Shown one piece after another: positions 51,422-59,097 of a stretch of DNA of 64,000 nucleotides. This DNA comes from Actinotalea solisilvae. Its GTDB lineage: Bacteria > Actinomycetota > Actinomycetes > Actinomycetales > Cellulomonadaceae. The notes under the pieces are model-generated. The model ran no database searches. It was not told where the DNA came from and saw nothing but the letters and a program-made list of their open reading frames with translations. Where the stretch lies: the NCBI RefSeq assembly GCF_016464425.1, contig NZ_JADDKQ010000001.1:372001-436000 (forward strand). The letters are read 5' to 3'. Made by a program: the position numbers and the translations under genes. The stretch's first letter is position 1, and the number at the start of each line of letters is the position of its first letter.

Positions 51422-53121
51422 CGCGTTCCTCTCGGTCGCGCCGGCCGGGTGCTCGACCGGACCTCCCCAGCATCCGGTGCGCGAGGGTGCCTGTCCACAC
51501 CGGGCGCAGGGTCGACCACCACGCGGACACGGTCGCCGGGCCGGAGCTGCGCGAGCCGGTCGAGGTCCGGGTCGACGACGACGGCGACGACGGGGTAGCC
51601 GCCGGTCACCGGGTGGTCCACGCCGAAGACGACGGGCTCGCCCGAGGGCGGCACCTGGACCGCGCCCGCGACGACGCCCGCGCTCGGCCGCTCCCCCGCC
51701 CCGGAGGTCGTCAGGGGGACGCCGAGCAGGCGCACGCCGACGCGGTCCGCGGCGTCGCTCACGACCCAGTCCTGGCCCGTGAGCGACGCACCCGGCGCGT
51801 CGCGCACGAGGTCGCGGTCCGGACCGGGAACCGCGCGGAGGCGGACGACGTCTGCCGCGACGACCGCGGCCTGAGGCTCCTGCTCGCCGACGGCACCCGC
51901 GACGTCGGCACCGACGGCGACCGCGTCCCCGGCGACCAGGGGTGGGGGGCCCAGGCCCGCGAGCACGTCCCGGGAGCGGCTGCCGAGCTCGGGGACGGCG
52001 TCGACGCCGCCGCGCACGGCGAGGTAGGAGCGCAGGCCCGTCCGCGGCGCGGCGACGCGCACCACGTCCCCGGCGGCGAGCGCGACCGGTGCCCCTGCGG
52101 ACCGCTCCCGCAGCACGCCGTCGCGCTCGACCTCGAGCGCGGGCGCCGCCCCGGTGAGCGCGACGACGGCCGGGAGCTCGGCGCGGAGCGTCAGCCCGCC
52201 GAGGACGGTCTCGAGGACCGCGGCGCCGCGCGCGTTCCCGACGAGCCGGTTCGCCAGGCGCGCCGAGGCACGGTCGGCGGCACCGCCGGGCGCGACCCCG
52301 AGGTCGCGCCGTCCGGGCCGGCCGAGGTCCTCGACGACCGTCGAGGCACCGGGTGACAGCACCGTCAGGGTCGCCGTCGTCGCGCCGGGCCGCGGGCCGG
52401 TGGCCCCCGCGGGCCCCGCGGCGCCCGGCGTCGCGGGCCGCGGCGTGGGCGCGGGCGCGGGCGCCGAGGCGGTCGCGGCGGCGCGCACCGGGCGGAAGGT
52501 GACGACGTCGCCGGGCCGCACGAGCGCGGGGACGTCCGCCGAGGCGTCCCAGAGCAGCGCGTCCGTGCGCCCCAGGAGGTGCCATCCGCCCGGGCTGCGC
52601 CGCGGGTAGACCGCGCTGTACGCGCCGCCGACGGCGACCGACCCGGGCGGGACCGCGGTGCGCGGGCTGTCCCGCCGCGGGACGGGCGGGAAGTCGCCCA
52701 CGAGGTAGACGAAGCCGGGCGCGAAGCCGGCGAACGCCGCGGTCCACTCCCCCGCCGCGTGCGCGGCGACGACGGCGTCCGGGCTCAGGCCCGTGAGCCG
52801 GGCGACGTCGTCGACGTCCGGCCCGTCGTAGACGACGTCCAGGGCCACCGCGCGCCGTCCCGCGGCGGCGCGCGGCGGGGGCCGGAGCGACCGCAGGGCC
52901 GCCGCTGCGGCCGCGAGGCGGCGTGGCCCGTCGAGGACCACCAGCAGGCTGCGCTCGGCCGGCTGGAGGTCGCGCTGACCGGCGAGCGGGGCCGCGCGCA
53001 GCGCGGCGTCCAGGGCCAGGACCTCCTCGAGGTCGGCGCACGCGACGAGGAGCGCCCGGTCGCCCATGGCCTGCACGAGCCGCGCGCCCCGCCCCGTGGG
53101 CGGCGCCGGGGGTGCCGTCAC
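51418..53121 (-). CDS. pxpBC: Fused 5-oxoprolinase subunits B and C (PxpB-PxpC)
   Basis: A 567-residue fusion. The PxpB (KipI) half, about residues 1-210, has ALDVVYDGPDVDDVARLTGL, FAPGFVYLVGD and AVYPRRSPGGWHLLGRTD. After an Ala/Pro/Gly-rich linker, the PxpC (KipA) half, about 240-550, has DLGRPGRRDLGVAPGGAADR, NRLVGN, YLAVRGGVD and GYPVVAVV. With PxpA the pair cleaves 5-oxoproline to glutamate at the cost of ATP. The two subunits are separate genes in most bacteria. GTG overlaps the pxpA stop (GTGA). Confidence 0.92.
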   Translation of the reverse strand: MTAPPAPPTGRGARLVQAMGDRALLVACADLEEVLALDAALRAAPLAGQRDLQPAERSLLVVLDGPRRLAAAAAALRSLRPPPRAAAGRRAVALDVVYDGPDVDDVARLTGLSPDAVVAAHAAGEWTAAFAGFAPGFVYLVGDFPPVPRRDSPRTAVPPGSVAVGGAYSAVYPRRSPGGWHLLGRTDALLWDASADVPALVRPGDVVTFRPVRAAATASAPAPAPTPRPATPGAAGPAGATGPRPGATTATLTVLSPGASTVVEDLGRPGRRDLGVAPGGAADRASARLANRLVGNARGAAVLETVLGGLTLRAELPAVVALTGAAPALEVERDGVLRERSAGAPVALAAGDVVRVAAPRTGLRSYLAVRGGVDAVPELGSRSRDVLAGLGPPPLVAGDAVAVGADVAGAVGEQEPQAAVVAADVVRLRAVPGPDRDLVRDAPGASLTGQDWVVSDAADRVGVRLLGVPLTTSGAGERPSAGVVAGAVQVPPSGEPVVFGVDHPVTGGYPVVAVVVDPDLDRLAQLRPGDRVRVVVDPAPGVDRHPRAPDAGEVRSSTRPARPRGTR

Positions 53122-53876
53122 GAGACGAACGGGACGACCGGCACGCCGCCGCGCTCGAGGCCGGCGCGCACGGCCGCCGCCGCGGCCACCGCACCCGGCG
53201 TGTCCCCGTGCAGGCACAGCGTCTCGACGTCGAGCCGCACGAGGGACCCGTCGACGGCCTCGACCGTGCCCTCCGTCGCGAGCCGGACCGCGCGCTCCGC
53301 GGCCCGGACCGGGTCGGTGACCAGCGCGCCGGGCTCGCTGCGGGGCACGAGCGAGCCGTCCGCGCGGTAGCCGCGGTCGACGAAGGCCTCCGCGACGGTC
53401 CGCAGGCCCGCCCCGCGCGCGACGCGCTCGACGACCGATCCTGGCAGGACGACGAGCGGGAGGCCCGGGTCGACGTCGCGCACGGCCGCGACGACCGCGG
53501 CCGCCTGCGCCTCGTGGTGCGTGACCGCGGTGTACAGGGCGCCGTGGGGCTTGACGTAGCGCACGGCCGTCCCGGCGACCCGCGCGACCGCCGCGAGCGC
53601 GCCCACCTGGTAGACGACCTCGTCGGCGAGCTCGTCGGGGTCGACGTCGAGGAACCGGCGCCCGAACCCGGCGAGGTCGCGGTAGCCCACGTGGGCGCCG
53701 ACGGCGACACCGCGCGCCGCGGCGGTGGAGCACGTCCGGCGCATGGTCGACGGATCACCCGCGTGGAAGCCGCACGCCACGTTCGCGCTCGACACCAGCG
53801 CGAGGAGGCCGGCGTCGTCGCCCATCGGCCACACGCCGAAGGACTCGCCGAGGTCGCAGTTGAGGTCGATGGCCAC
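53118..53876 (-). CDS. pxpA: 5-oxoprolinase subunit A (LamB/YcsF family)
   Basis: A 252-residue protein with the full family signature: DLNCDLGESFGVWPMGDD, NVACGFHAGDPSTMRR, VGAHVGYRDLAGFGRR, YVKPHGALY and LCLHGDTPGA. It is the first gene of a four-gene coupled operon. The GTG at 53876 lies 6 bases after TAGCGT, so the operon mRNA is predicted to be leaderless. Confidence 0.93.
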   Translation of the reverse strand: MAIDLNCDLGESFGVWPMGDDAGLLALVSSANVACGFHAGDPSTMRRTCSTAAARGVAVGAHVGYRDLAGFGRRFLDVDPDELADEVVYQVGALAAVARVAGTAVRYVKPHGALYTAVTHHEAQAAAVVAAVRDVDPGLPLVVLPGSVVERVARGAGLRTVAEAFVDRGYRADGSLVPRSEPGALVTDPVRAAERAVRLATEGTVEAVDGSLVRLDVETLCLHGDTPGAVAAAAAVRAGLERGGVPVVPFVS

Positions 53877-53882
53877 GCCCCG

Positions 53883-53888
53883 ACGCTA
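53883..53888 (-). promoter_or_regulatory. -10 hexamer TAGCGT of the pxp operon, predicted leaderless
   Basis: On the minus strand TAGCGT, CGGGGC, then GTG at 53876. Confidence 0.5.
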
Positions 53889-53911
53889 CTGCCCGCCCGC
53901 ACCGAGAGCAG

Positions 53912-53935
53912 GCCCGCCCGCCCGGGCGGGCGGGC
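53912..53935. repeat. Perfect 24-bp palindrome upstream of pxpA
   Basis: Arms GCCCGCCCGCCC and GGGCGGGCGGGC meet with no loop. It lies just upstream of the pxpA promoter and next to the terminator hairpin, and may belong to either. Confidence 0.6.
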
Positions 53936-53940
53936 ACGCG

Positions 53941-53973
53941 CGAGCCCCGGGCGGCAGGGCCGCCCGGGGCTCG
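53941..53973 (-). terminator. Strong hairpin after the DUF3618 operon
   Basis: CGAGCCCCGGGCGG and CCGCCCGGGGCTCG form a perfect 14-bp stem around CAGGG, 60 bases after the last gene of the minus-strand operon. Confidence 0.7.
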
Positions 53974-54033
53974 GGTCGTGCGGGCCGGGTCCGCTCGCGC
54001 GGGCTCCGGCCGGTCGTCAGGGCGTCACCGGGG

Positions 54034-54795
54034 TCAGTACGACGGCGACTGGTAGCCCGACGTCGTGCCGGACGTGTCGTCCTGGCGCGACCCCTGGACG
54101 GTGTCCTTCGCGTCCTGCGCCTGGCCCTTGAGGTCCTGCGCAGCCGAGCCGGCCTCGTCCTTGAGCGTCTGAGCCGCGCCGGCCGCCGCGTCCTTGACGG
54201 ACTGCGCGGCCTGCTGCGCGGGCTCCTTGAGCTCGGCGGCCGCCGACTGCGCGACCGACTTCGCCTCCTCGACCACCGAGGACGCCTGCTCCTTGACCTT
54301 GCCGGCGACCTGCTGCTCCCGCTGGCTCGCCGGGATCAGCGAGCCCACGAGCCACCCGAGGCCGAAGGCCACGAGCCCGGCGGCGAGCGGGTTGCCCTCG
54401 GCCTGGCGCTGGACCGTGCCCGGCACGCTCCGCACCGCGCTGCCCGCGCTCGACGCGAGCGAGCTCGCCGTCGACGCGACGCTCGAGGCGGCGTCCGAGA
54501 CGCCGTGGCCGACGCTGCTCGCGGCGCCCGAGACCGAGTCGCCCACGCCGTGGGCGGCGTGCGAGACGCCCCCGCCCACCCCGTGCGCCGTGCCCTGCAC
54601 GTGCTCCTTCGCGCTGTCCGACACACCCATCACCTTGTCCTTCAGAGTGCTGGCCTTGTCCTTGACCGCCTCGACCTTGCGGTGGGCGATCTGGCTGGGG
54701 CTGATCTTCTCCTCGAGGGCGTTGACGTCCGAGCTCAGCTCGGCACGCGTGCGCTCGATCTCGGCGCGGATCTCGTCCGGGTCGCTGCTGCTCAT
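54034..54795 (-). CDS. DUF3618 membrane protein with LEA-like helices
   Basis: A 253-residue protein. The N-terminus DPDEIRAEIERTRAELSSDV is diagnostic of DUF3618. A long Ala/Ser/Gly/Val region (HAAHGVGDSVSGAASSVGHG) and a single membrane segment (LAAGLVAFGLGWLVGSLIPA, about residue 140) follow. The second half is Lys/Ala/Gln-rich amphipathic helix (AAAELKEPAQQAAQSVKDAA) resembling LEA or CsbD-like stress proteins. Third gene of a coupled operon (ATGA overlap); GAGGAGGAGAA precedes the start. The exact role is unknown; envelope stress protection is inferred. Confidence 0.85.
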   Translation of the reverse strand: MSSSDPDEIRAEIERTRAELSSDVNALEEKISPSQIAHRKVEAVKDKASTLKDKVMGVSDSAKEHVQGTAHGVGGGVSHAAHGVGDSVSGAASSVGHGVSDAASSVASTASSLASSAGSAVRSVPGTVQRQAEGNPLAAGLVAFGLGWLVGSLIPASQREQQVAGKVKEQASSVVEEAKSVAQSAAAELKEPAQQAAQSVKDAAAGAAQTLKDEAGSAAQDLKGQAQDAKDTVQGSRQDDTSGTTSGYQSPSY

Positions 54796-55238
54796 CGGTT
54801 CTCCTCCTCGTGGCCCTTGAGGGCGTTCGGGATCTCGGCGACGGTCTCCTGCGTCTGCGGGACGCCCTGGACCTGCTTGAGCTCGTCGCGGCCCTTGAGG
54901 GCCAGGACGGCCGCCACGACCGCCCACAGCAGGGCGACGACGATGGCGGAGATGGTGTTGTTGTCCATGAGGTCGCCGAGGCCCCACCACAGGGCGATCG
55001 ACAGGAACAGCAGGATGAAGTGACCGGCGACGCCGGCCCCGGCGAGCATCCCGCTGCCCTTGCCCGCCTTCTTCGCCGAGTCGGCGAGCTCGGCCTTCGC
55101 GAGGGCGACCTCCTGACGCATGAGCGTCGACAGGTCGCGCGTCACGTTGCCGATCAGCTCGCCGAGCGACGAGTCGGCCGGCGACGAGGTCGTGGCGCCC
55201 GGTGCGCCCGTCGCCAGGGGGTCCGTGGAGCCGCTCAC
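54792..55238 (-). CDS. Phage-holin_3_6-like (DUF1469) membrane protein
   Basis: A 148-residue protein. SLGELIGNVTRDLSTLMRQEVALAKAEL is the signature of the actinobacterial holin_3_6 superfamily, followed by two membrane segments and the cytoplasmic tail LKGRDELKQVQGVPQ. The family name is historical; it travels with DUF3618 genes in actinobacteria, not with phages, and no phage gene is nearby. GTG at 55238 is fixed by GAGGAGAA and overlaps the upstream stop (GTGA); its own stop overlaps the DUF3618 start (ATGA). Confidence 0.88.
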   Translation of the reverse strand: MSGSTDPLATGAPGATTSSPADSSLGELIGNVTRDLSTLMRQEVALAKAELADSAKKAGKGSGMLAGAGVAGHFILLFLSIALWWGLGDLMDNNTISAIVVALLWAVVAAVLALKGRDELKQVQGVPQTQETVAEIPNALKGHEEENR

Positions 55239-56176
55239 CGGTTCTCCTCGGTCCACCGCTCCTCGGACTCGACGCCGGCGAGCGGGTCACCGGACGCGGT
55301 GCCGCCGTCCGGGTCGTCGAGGGACGACGTCCCGGTCGTGTACCCGGTGCCCGTGCCCTCGCCGTAGGTCGCGCCCGCGTCGCCGTAGGCGCCGGTGCCC
55401 GAGGCGGGCGTGCCGTAGGTGCCCGTCGTGCCGTACTCCTGCGACGTCGGGTACTCCGGGGCCGGCGGCGGCGGGGGCGTCTCGTAGCCGGTGCCCGAGG
55501 CGCCGTAGGAGGCGCCCGTCGCCACGCCCGCCGTGGCGGCCGTGCCGTACGAGCCCGTGGTCTGGCCGTAGCCCGTGCCGTAGGACTGCGTCGGCGTCGT
55601 GTCGGCGAGGCCGTACGAGCCCGCGGTCGCGGTCGACGTCGAGTAGCCCGTCGTGCCGGACGTCGAGGTGTCGCTCGACGCGTCGCGCACCCCGCGCGTC
55701 AGCCGCCCGGCGAGGAGGCCCGCGCCCGCGGCGATGAGCAGGAAGGTGCCGGGGTTGCGGCGCGCGAACTGCTTGACCTCGTCGAGGATGTCGGCGGGCT
55801 GCCGGTTCTCGAACCACGACGCGACGCTGCTCGTCTGGTCGGCGACGGTCCGGGCGATCCCGGACGCGAGGCTGCTCTCGGCGCCGTCGGCCATCTGGCT
55901 GAGGTCGCTGCTGAACGTGCGGAGCCCGCCCGCGAGGCGCTGCTGCTGGTCGCCCGCCGTCGAGGAGAGCTGCGTGCGCCCCAGCTCGAGGAGGTCCTTG
56001 GCCTGACGGCCCGCCTCGGCCGCGACGGTCTTCGCCTGCGCCCCGGCCTCACCGGCGAGGTTCTTGCCGCTCTCGGCGGCGCTGTGCGCGACGTTCGAGG
56101 CCTCGTCCCGCGCGGTCTGCGCGGTCGACGTGCCCTCGGACGTCGACGAGGAGCCTGTCGAGTAGTCGTACGTCAT
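55235..56176 (-). CDS. Membrane protein with Ala-rich helices and Tyr/Gly/Thr/Ser-rich tail
   Basis: A 313-residue protein, first gene of the operon. After MTYDYSTGSSSTSEGTS comes an Ala/Gln/Lys amphipathic region (AAESGKNLAGEAGAQAKTVA). A conserved-looking section follows (TVADQTSSVASWFENRQPAD, FARRNPGTFLLIAAGAGLLA) with one membrane segment near residue 160. Residues ~175-313 are low-complexity Gly/Tyr/Thr/Ser (repeated YGTG, TGSYGT) with a PPPPPAPEYP stretch. Homologues with the NRQPADIL-FARRNPGTFL segment accompany DUF3618/holin_3_6 genes. ATG at 56176 with GGAGG upstream is preferred to one 12 bases earlier. Function unknown. Confidence 0.82.
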   Translation of the reverse strand: MTYDYSTGSSSTSEGTSTAQTARDEASNVAHSAAESGKNLAGEAGAQAKTVAAEAGRQAKDLLELGRTQLSSTAGDQQQRLAGGLRTFSSDLSQMADGAESSLASGIARTVADQTSSVASWFENRQPADILDEVKQFARRNPGTFLLIAAGAGLLAGRLTRGVRDASSDTSTSGTTGYSTSTATAGSYGLADTTPTQSYGTGYGQTTGSYGTAATAGVATGASYGASGTGYETPPPPPAPEYPTSQEYGTTGTYGTPASGTGAYGDAGATYGEGTGTGYTTGTSSLDDPDGGTASGDPLAGVESEERWTEENR

Positions 56177-56400
56177 GTCGTCCTCCATCCGTTCCTCGGT
56201 CGGTCGCGCACGCGTCCTGGTCGGTCCGCGCCGTCCGTCCCGGGTTCTGGCCTGCATGCCCTGCGGGCCGTCGGGTGTCCCCGTTCGCCCTGGTCTGCCC
56301 CCTTGACAAACCTCGTCCGGGTGCAGTCCGTTGTCTGCGACGCTAAGCGGGTCCTGCGGGGTCCGCCACCTGAACGAGTGACGGGGGGTGGGACCGGCCC

Positions 56401-57426
56401 GTGACGCGCGCTCCGGCCCGTGGCCTGCGACAATGCCCGGCGGCGACGGCGCGCGAGCGCGTCCCGCGACCACCCCGCCGGGGTGGCGCAGCACCGCTCG
56501 CGATCGTCGCGGCCCTGGTCGCGACGCTGGTCGGGTGCGGGGTCGCGGGTCCCGGGGCGCCGTCGTCGCCGGGCCCGGAGGCGTCCTCCGGCGCCGACGA
56601 GGACGAGGACGCGGGCGCAGGCCCCGACGCGGTCGACGCCGACGCCCTGCACGTCGAGATCCGCCAGGGCCGGGCGTCGTGGGCGGGCCGCGTGGTCCAG
56701 GTCCGCGTCGTCAACGGCGGGGACGCCCCGGTGCCCGTGCGCACCGCCGCGCTCACGACGACGGCGGTCGAGGGCACCGCGGTCTCGGACCCCGGGCGCG
56801 GGCGGGACGTCCCGCCCGGCCGTCACCGCGACTTCTCGGTGCCCCTCGGTCCGCCCGTCTGCGGACCGGGCGCCGCGGTCCCCGTCGTCGCGTCCGTCGT
56901 GCTCGAGCTGGGCGCCGCCGACGAGGACGGGCGAGCGTCCCCCGCGACCCGGACCGAGCCCCTCGTCGCGAGCGACCCGCAGGGGCACCTCGAGCGGATC
57001 CACGCCGAGGACTGCGCCGCCGCGACGGTGCGCGCCGCGCTCGACGTGCGCGTGGACGGGCTGAGCACCGAGCAGACGCCCGGGGGTCTGCTCGCCGTGC
57101 TGCGGCTCACGGTGACGCCCGTGGCCGGCGGTCCCGCGGCCGGCGTGACGTCCGTCGACGGCACGATCCTGCTGGGCCCCGTGGTCGCGGGCGTCCCGGC
57201 CGACGCCTGGGCGCCGTCCGAGCTCGCCGCCCCCCTCACCGGGCCCGTGACCGTCCTGCTGCCCGCCCGCGCGAACCGGTGCGACCCGCACGCGGTCGCG
57301 GAGGACAAGCGCGGCACGTTCCTCGGCCTGCACGCGACGGTCGGCGGGGTCCCGCAGCACGTCGTCCACGTCGGTGTGGACGAGGGCCTGGTGCACGACT
57401 ACGTGGCGGCCGCCTGCGGCTGGTGA
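56401..57426 (+). CDS. Putative lipoprotein of unknown function
   Basis: A 341-residue exported protein. The Arg-rich start is followed by a hydrophobic segment and lipobox (LAIVAALVATLVGCGV), then a disordered Gly/Ser/Asp/Glu linker. The mature part (residues ~75-341) is predicted beta-rich with paired cysteines (PVCGPG, EDCAAATV, NRCDPH, AACGW). It resembles Ig-like lipoproteins annotated as hypothetical in actinobacteria. GTG start with GGGGGG upstream. Divergent from the envelope operon, convergent with pyk. Confidence 0.75.
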   Translation: MTRAPARGLRQCPAATARERVPRPPRRGGAAPLAIVAALVATLVGCGVAGPGAPSSPGPEASSGADEDEDAGAGPDAVDADALHVEIRQGRASWAGRVVQVRVVNGGDAPVPVRTAALTTTAVEGTAVSDPGRGRDVPPGRHRDFSVPLGPPVCGPGAAVPVVASVVLELGAADEDGRASPATRTEPLVASDPQGHLERIHAEDCAAATVRAALDVRVDGLSTEQTPGGLLAVLRLTVTPVAGGPAAGVTSVDGTILLGPVVAGVPADAWAPSELAAPLTGPVTVLLPARANRCDPHAVAEDKRGTFLGLHATVGGVPQHVVHVGVDEGLVHDYVAAACGW

Positions 57427-57487
57427 GCCGCCGCGTCCCTGCGGCTCCGCGCGACGCGGCCGCGGCCGCGGCCCGACCCGGACCACG

Positions 57488-57521
57488 CCCCCCCCCCCCC
57501 CCGGGGCCGGGGGGGGGGGGG
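57488..57521. terminator. C15/G13 homopolymer hairpin between convergent genes
   Basis: A run of 15 C (57488-57502), GGGGCC, and a run of 13 G (57509-57521) can form a stem of up to 13 G-C pairs. It lies between the lipoprotein and pyk ends and could act as a bidirectional terminator. Run lengths are prone to sequencing error. Confidence 0.55.
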
Positions 57522-57551
57522 CCGCCCGGGGCGTCGTCGTGCGTCGGGGCG

Positions 57552-58979
57552 TCAGCGCGACGCGTTGACCTCGGTGCCGATCTTGTGGACGAGCAGCGAG
57601 TTGGTCGTGCCGGGCACGCCCACCGGGCCGCCGAACACGATGACGACGAGGTCGCCGTCCTCCGCGAGGCCGTTCGCGCGCAGCGTCTGGTCCACCTGCG
57701 CGACCATGGCGTCCGTGTGCGCGACCGTCGGCACCTCGTACGTCTGCACGCCCCAGCTCAGCGCGAGCTGGTTGCGCACCGCGACGTCCGGCGTGAACGC
57801 GAGCATCGGGATGGCCGAGCGCAGGCGCGAGACGCGCCGGGCCGAGTCGCCGCTCTGGGTGAACGTCACGAGGTACTTGACGCCGAGGGTCTCGCCGACC
57901 TCCGCCGCCGCGCGCGTGATGGCGCCACCGCGCGTCTTGGGGCTCCAGCCGAGGGGCGCGATGCGCTCCCGGCCGTGCTCCTCGGTGTTCTCGATGATCC
58001 GCGCCATGGTGCGCACGGCCTCGATCGGGTACTCGCCCACGCTGGTCTCGCCCGAGAGCATGACGGCGTCCGCGCCGTCGAGCACCGCGTTGGCGCAGTC
58101 GGACGCCTCGGCGCGCGTCGGACGCGGCGCCGAGATCATCGACTCGAGCACCTGCGTGGCGACGATGACCGGCTTGGCCGACCGGCGCGCGAGCTCGATG
58201 GCCCGCTTCTGGACGATCGGGACCTGCTCGAGCGGCAGCTCGACGCCGAGGTCGCCGCGGGCGACCATGATGCCGTCGAACGCGTCCACGATCTCGACGA
58301 GGTTGTCGACCGCCTGGGGCTTCTCGACCTTGGCGATGACGGGGACCGTGCGGCCCTCCTCCGTCATGATCCGCGCGACGTCCTCGTAGTCCGCCGCGCT
58401 GCGCACGAAGGACAGCGCGATGAGGTCCGCGCCCAGGCGCAGCGCCCAGCGCAGGTCCTCCTCGTCCTTGTCGGACATCGCGGGGACGCTCACGGCGACG
58501 CCCGGGAGGTTGAGGCCCTTGTTGTTGGAGACGGGGCCGCCGACCTCGACGCTGGTCACGACGTCGGTCGCGGTCACGTCGGTGATGCGCACCGCGACGC
58601 GGCCGTCGTCGATGAGGATCCGGTCGCCGACCTTCGCGTCGCCCGGGAGGCCCTTGTACGTCGTCGAGACGCGCTCCTTGGTGCCGGGCACGTCGTCGGT
58701 CGTGATGGTGAAGACGTCGCCGTCGGCGAGGTCGTGCTTGCCCTCGGTGAAGCGCCCCAGGCGGATCTTCGGTCCCTGCAGGTCCACGAGGACGGCGACC
58801 GCGCGGCCCGAGGCCTTCGCGGCGGCGCGCACCCGGTTGATGACGGCCTCGTGCTCCGACGCGTCGCCGTGGCTGCGGTTGATCCGCGCCACGTCCATGC
58901 CGGCGTCGACGAGCGCCTGGATCTGCTCGGGCGACTCGGTCGCGGGGCCGATGGTGCAGACGATCTTGGCTCTACGCAT
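57552..58979 (-). CDS. pyk: Pyruvate kinase
   Basis: A 475-residue glycolytic enzyme that converts phosphoenolpyruvate and ADP to pyruvate and ATP. Full set of motifs: AKIVCTIGPAT, DLQGPKIRLG, the catalytic lysine in PVIAKVEKPQAV, metal and phosphate site GIMVARGDLGVELP, ESMISAPRPTRAEASD and VMLSGETSVGEYP. The normal length covers domains A, B and C. The N-terminal motif reads NRSHG where many species have NxSHG with a hydrophobic residue. The ATG lies 6 bases after TAGGCT, although GGAG also fits between, so both a leaderless and a short-leader start are possible. Confidence 0.96.
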   Translation of the reverse strand: MRRAKIVCTIGPATESPEQIQALVDAGMDVARINRSHGDASEHEAVINRVRAAAKASGRAVAVLVDLQGPKIRLGRFTEGKHDLADGDVFTITTDDVPGTKERVSTTYKGLPGDAKVGDRILIDDGRVAVRITDVTATDVVTSVEVGGPVSNNKGLNLPGVAVSVPAMSDKDEEDLRWALRLGADLIALSFVRSAADYEDVARIMTEEGRTVPVIAKVEKPQAVDNLVEIVDAFDGIMVARGDLGVELPLEQVPIVQKRAIELARRSAKPVIVATQVLESMISAPRPTRAEASDCANAVLDGADAVMLSGETSVGEYPIEAVRTMARIIENTEEHGRERIAPLGWSPKTRGGAITRAAAEVGETLGVKYLVTFTQSGDSARRVSRLRSAIPMLAFTPDVAVRNQLALSWGVQTYEVPTVAHTDAMVAQVDQTLRANGLAEDGDLVVIVFGGPVGVPGTTNSLLVHKIGTEVNASR

Positions 58980-58985
58980 GTCTCC

Positions 58986-58991
58986 AGCCTA
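58986..58991 (-). promoter_or_regulatory. -10 hexamer TAGGCT of pyk
   Basis: On the minus strand TAGGCT, GGAGAC, then the ATG at 58979. Confidence 0.5.
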
Positions 58992-59049
58992 TGTCCTCGG
59001 TACCGGGACCTTGAGGCCCCGGAGGGGCGCCCGGAGGCGCCATCATGTG

Positions 59050-59067
59050 CGCCCCGCGGACGGGGCG
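59050..59067 (-). terminator. Hairpin after gltD
   Basis: CGCCCCG and CGGGGCG pair around CGGA, 30 bases after the gltD stop; a second stem GGCGCC-CGGA-GGCGCC follows at 59026-59041. Confidence 0.55.
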
Positions 59068-59097
59068 TGGTCCAGCCGTGCTCCCGCACGGCCCGTC

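Noticed and set aside
54792-55238. Prophage remnant suggested by the holin-like family name
   Set aside because: No other phage gene is present, and this family is a normal partner of DUF3618 genes in actinobacterial chromosomes.
56303-56331. Perfect TTGACA as the -35 of the lipoprotein gene
   Set aside because: No TAnnnT hexamer occurs 16-19 bases downstream, so a promoter cannot be supported.
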